A stretch of DNA of 64,000 nucleotides, taken from assembly GCF_003860525.1 (NCBI RefSeq), contig NZ_CP034161.1, forward strand, positions 1,426,001 through 1,490,000, given 5' to 3'. The position numbers were made by a program, and so were the translations under genes. This DNA comes from Epilithonimonas vandammei (GTDB taxonomy: Bacteria; Bacteroidota; Bacteroidia; Flavobacteriales; Weeksellaceae). Each line of letters starts with the position of its first letter. Within the stretch, counting starts at the first letter, position 1. The notes beneath the pieces were generated by a model. It was not told the origin of the DNA and made no database searches. It was given only the letters and a program-made list of their open reading frames with translations. Positions 61,563-64,000 of the stretch are shown piece by piece.

Positions 61563-62405
61563 TTAACCGAATACTAAATTTTTAGTAATTTGTTCAGAAG
61601 CCAGCTGTAAAAATCTTGGAATAATTTGCGCTCTGGTTAAAACAATTTTGTCGTCATCGTCCATTCTGTCGATAGTTTCAAGGTATTTTTCCATTCCGAA
61701 AGTTTCAATCATCGCTTCTTTATTTTTCTCGTCTTCCAGATTTTTGATGAAACCAAGTGGGTCGGCTTCAGGATGAAACTGCGTTCCGAAAATCTCATCA
61801 GAAAAACGAACGGCCATCATTGCTCTTTCCAGATGAACCGTTGGACGGATTTTCTCCAACGCCACGATTTTCATTCCCAACGCATTGATTTTGTCATCAT
61901 TTGGTTCTATACATTGGTAAGCCCTGGAATCTACGGCATAGAAAGGTTCCGGCAAGTTTTTGAATAAAAAATCTTTTTCGCCGTCTTCGGTTTTGTGAAT
62001 GGGCATCACACCGAAAGAATATGATTTTCTCTTGCAAACATTCGCAATCCCGAAATGAATAACCGCCAATTGGAAGGAATGGCAAACCAGAAACAAATAT
62101 TTTTTCTGCTCATTAGTTTTGTTGTGTTCCCAGATTTGCGTTAGAAAATCAGCAAATTTCTGTTCCCATTCGTAACCTTCACGATGCGGATTCCCAGGTC
62201 CTCCAGACGAAATGAAAATATCAAAATCTTCAATATTTGGCATTTCATTTTTGTAACGAACATCAAAAATCTCCACAGAAACCTCATATTCCGAATGCTC
62301 CTGAAATGCTTTCGAGAGCTCTTTTATGTTTCTCATCCCTTGATTCGGATGATTATTATTCATATCCAAAAGTGCAATTCTCACATCATTTTTAATCATA
62401 TTCAT
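61563..62405 (-). CDS. Type 1 glutamine amidotransferase-like protein
   Basis: 280 residues with a class-I amidotransferase fold. FISSGGPGNPHREGYEWEQK is the oxyanion region, YLFLVCHSFQLAVIHFG contains the nucleophile Cys, and EIFGTQFHPEADPLGFIKNL supplies the His and Glu. The triad is complete, so glutamine hydrolysis is likely. It is not part of a known pathway enzyme. Neighbours on the same strand are an ATP-grasp protein (148 bp downstream) and, beyond a toxin-antitoxin pair, a GCS2 ligase. The second ATG at 62399 is also possible. Confidence 0.82.
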   Translation of the reverse strand: MNMIKNDVRIALLDMNNNHPNQGMRNIKELSKAFQEHSEYEVSVEIFDVRYKNEMPNIEDFDIFISSGGPGNPHREGYEWEQKFADFLTQIWEHNKTNEQKKYLFLVCHSFQLAVIHFGIANVCKRKSYSFGVMPIHKTEDGEKDFLFKNLPEPFYAVDSRAYQCIEPNDDKINALGMKIVALEKIRPTVHLERAMMAVRFSDEIFGTQFHPEADPLGFIKNLEDEKNKEAMIETFGMEKYLETIDRMDDDDKIVLTRAQIIPRFLQLASEQITKNLVFG

Positions 62406-62413
62406 AATTCTCT

Positions 62414-62707
62414 TTAATAAATTGATTTTTGTTTACCGTCTCTGAAACTAATTATTACAATTTGTTTCTTTTTCGGATTTATTTTGTAAACGATATAGTT
62501 ATTTTCGTCAACCATTCCTTTATGCAGATGTTTGAACCTAGCAGTTTTAGGATAAAGATTAGGCTGTAATTTGATTCGTTCTATGAATTGATGGATGTTG
62601 TCTTCCAATCGCAGAATTTCTTTTTTTGTCCAACTTGATTTGAGATAGTCAATTGTTTTGGAAAGTCCTTTCTCAGCACGATTGGTCCAAAGGATTTTTA
62701 TTTCCAT
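62414..62707 (-). CDS. RelE/ParE-family toxin
   Basis: A 97-residue basic protein: MEIKILWTNRAEKGLSKTID, LEDNIHQFIERIKLQPNLYP and YIVYKINPKKKQIVIISFRD, a standard ParE/RelE fold. It is unrelated in detail to the toxin at 41024. Its start overlaps the antitoxin end by 10 bp. It is inserted between the amidotransferase and ligase genes. Confidence 0.85.
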   Translation of the reverse strand: MEIKILWTNRAEKGLSKTIDYLKSSWTKKEILRLEDNIHQFIERIKLQPNLYPKTARFKHLHKGMVDENNYIVYKINPKKKQIVIISFRDGKQKSIY

Positions 62708-62928
62708 TCATCAAACAATTTCATCACATCTTGATGTGATTTTACTTGGTCATTTTCAGCTTCTTTCAATCCCAATTCGATGTCTTGATGTTCTTCTTCA
62801 TTCATTTCTTCCCACCAATCTTGAGAAGATTCTTTCTGAAAAATATCTTTTATTTTTTCTAGGACACTTTCTTTTTGAGTATTCAAAAGAAGTTTCATTA
62901 ATTCTAATTTGGTTGCTTCAATGCTCAT
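62698..62928 (-). CDS. Antitoxin partner of the 62414 toxin
   Basis: An acidic protein of about 76 residues from MSIEATKLELMKLLLNTQKE, with helices and a charged tail (MNEEEHQDIELGLKEAENDQ). It overlaps the toxin gene, as expected for a type II pair. The start at 62928 is preferred over 62946. Confidence 0.78.
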   Translation of the reverse strand: MSIEATKLELMKLLLNTQKESVLEKIKDIFQKESSQDWWEEMNEEEHQDIELGLKEAENDQVKSHQDVMKLFDEWK

Positions 62929-63003
62929 AACCAATCCTTTTTGCAAATTTACAAAATTGAAAATATTTCTTTAATTTATTAAATTACAGAATAAAATTAA
63001 TAG

Positions 63004-64000
63004 TTACAAAAGTCCCTTCTCAGTTTCGTAAATCATATAATCAACCACTTTTTTCATATCGCCACCGCTTTCGTGGAAAACCTTCAATTGTCTGTCTGCT
63101 CCTGTTCCGTTTTTGACAATTTCTCGTGCATATTCAACTTCTTTTCGACAGCCTAAATCATCAACAACATCATCAATAAACGCCAGTAATTCTTCCAGTA
63201 AGTCTTTATAAGGTACGCTGATTTCTTTGCCAAAATCGATGAGATGTGCATCAATTCCGTCTTTGGAAGCGCGCCATTTATTCTCTGTCAGCAGAAGTCT
63301 TCTGTAACTCCTAAAACTAATATTTTGCTGGTGCATTTTATAGATTTTTGCGACCAAAGATTGCATAATTGCCGCCAGACAAACGGTTTCATCAATCGTC
63401 AGAGGCATATCGCAAATCCTAAATTCAATCGTAGGGTAGAACGGGTGAACTCTCAAATCCCACCAGATTTTCTTCGCATTATCGATTGTTCCAGTTTTGA
63501 CCATCAGATTGACATACGCATCAAATTCCGCCACACTGCTGAAATAACTTGGTAATCCCGTTCTTGGGAATTTAGCGAAAACTTCCTGTCTGTAAGATTT
63601 GAAACCCGTCAATCTTCCAACCCAAAACGGAGAATTAGTAGATAATGCGTAAACGTGTGGCAAGAAATATCGCATCACATTTTGGATTCTGATTCCTTCT
63701 TCACGGTCAGGAATCCCAATGTGAACGTGCAATCCGAAAATTAAATTTGACCTTGCAACATCGCCCATATCACTTACGATTTTGTCGTAACGAGCATCTT
63801 TTGTGATGATATTATCTTTCCAATGCGAAAATGGATGCGTTCCACCACCGGAAACTCGCAAACCTTGGTCGTGAGCCGTTTTTACGAGATGTCTTCTGAG
63901 GTCAGTCAATTCCTGACGAGCCTGTTGAATGTTTTCACAGATGCCTGTTTCCATTTCTACGACAGACTCGTGCATCTCGTGTTTTAAGTTTTCGCTTAGA
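63004..64000 (-). CDS. GCS2-type carboxylate-amine ligase (YbdK/EgtA-like), 5' end outside the window
   Basis: The coding frame runs off the right edge; codons upstream of the ATG at 63975 remain open (LSENLKHE). Visible family segments are RVSGGGTHPFSHWKD, NLIFGLHVHIGIPDREEGIR, STNSPFWVGRLTGFKSYR and HPFYPTIEFRICDMPLTIDE. This is the GCS2 (glutamate-cysteine ligase-like) family, which couples a carboxylate to an amine with ATP. YbdK makes gamma-glutamylcysteine slowly, and others make unknown amides. The neighbouring amidotransferase and ATP-grasp genes suggest a dedicated product. Confidence 0.88.
   Translation of the reverse strand, partial: LSENLKHEMHESVVEMETGICENIQQARQELTDLRRHLVKTAHDQGLRVSGGGTHPFSHWKDNIITKDARYDKIVSDMGDVARSNLIFGLHVHIGIPDREEGIRIQNVMRYFLPHVYALSTNSPFWVGRLTGFKSYRQEVFAKFPRTGLPSYFSSVAEFDAYVNLMVKTGTIDNAKKIWWDLRVHPFYPTIEFRICDMPLTIDETVCLAAIMQSLVAKIYKMHQQNISFRSYRRLLLTENKWRASKDGIDAHLIDFGKEISVPYKDLLEELLAFIDDVVDDLGCRKEVEYAREIVKNGTGADRQLKVFHESGGDMKKVVDYMIYETEKGLL

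Overview
The window is a Bacteroidetes chromosome segment, most likely Chryseobacterium or a close relative in the Flavobacteriia. The evidence is AT-rich intergenic DNA, promoters of the TAnnTTTG type, a GldJ C-terminus next to murF, proteins with type IX secretion (T9SS) C-terminal domains, signal peptides ending in AQ/SQ, and arginine genes of the N-acyl-ornithine carbamoyltransferase type. No rRNA, tRNA or CRISPR array was seen.

Layout. 1-9.9 kb: end of gldJ, murF, hemN, an alpha/beta hydrolase, queD, an outer-membrane barrel protein, a NamZ-like DUF1343 protein whose start overlaps a divergent LolC/FtsX permease, a LURP-like protein and a cysteine-synthase-family enzyme. 9.9-14.8 kb: a cyanophycin module (isoaspartyl peptidase, cyanophycinase, cyanophycin synthetase). 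14.9-23.6 kb: a minus-strand organic-acid locus (porin, MHS transporter, small membrane proteins, SSS-transporter/histidine-kinase fusion, single-domain response regulator, acetyl-CoA synthetase), which looks like a CrbS/R-type acetate switch. 24.3-34.5 kb: the arginine pathway (GNAT, argG, argC, argD, argF', argB, argE-like, argH), interrupted by an IS110-family element. 34.7-41 kb: an Lrp regulator, pyrB behind an apparent attenuator, carA and carB. 41-48.8 kb: a toxin-antitoxin pair, a lipoprotein, an ABC ATPase with a large membrane partner, Ada, a GNAT, a cupin, and a HipA-like kinase/DUF3037 pair. 48.8-54.2 kb: two T9SS cargo genes behind duplicated upstream regions, with a truncated and an intact nitronate monooxygenase copy. 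54.2-64 kb: DUF4268, PnuC, an APC permease, a beta-propeller protein, a HAD phosphatase, a DUF421 protein, and a GCS2 ligase / glutamine amidotransferase / ATP-grasp cluster around a second toxin-antitoxin pair.

The genes link up. CarAB makes carbamoyl phosphate for both PyrB and ArgF', and arginine and aspartate are the monomers of cyanophycin.

The strongest non-gene signal is a set of intergenic repeats. One imperfect-palindrome family (GGGCAGCTTAATCCGCCTTC...) has intact copies at 32973 and 37534 and diverged copies at 1528 and 57422. A fifth copy is split by the IS110 element at 26100-27379. The element's 254-nt left non-coding end can fold into two consecutive long-range stem-loops, and the internal-loop arms of the first match both ends of the element. 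This is the architecture expected of a bridge RNA. A second family consists of intergenic inverted repeats whose arms differ between copies but remain complementary within each copy.
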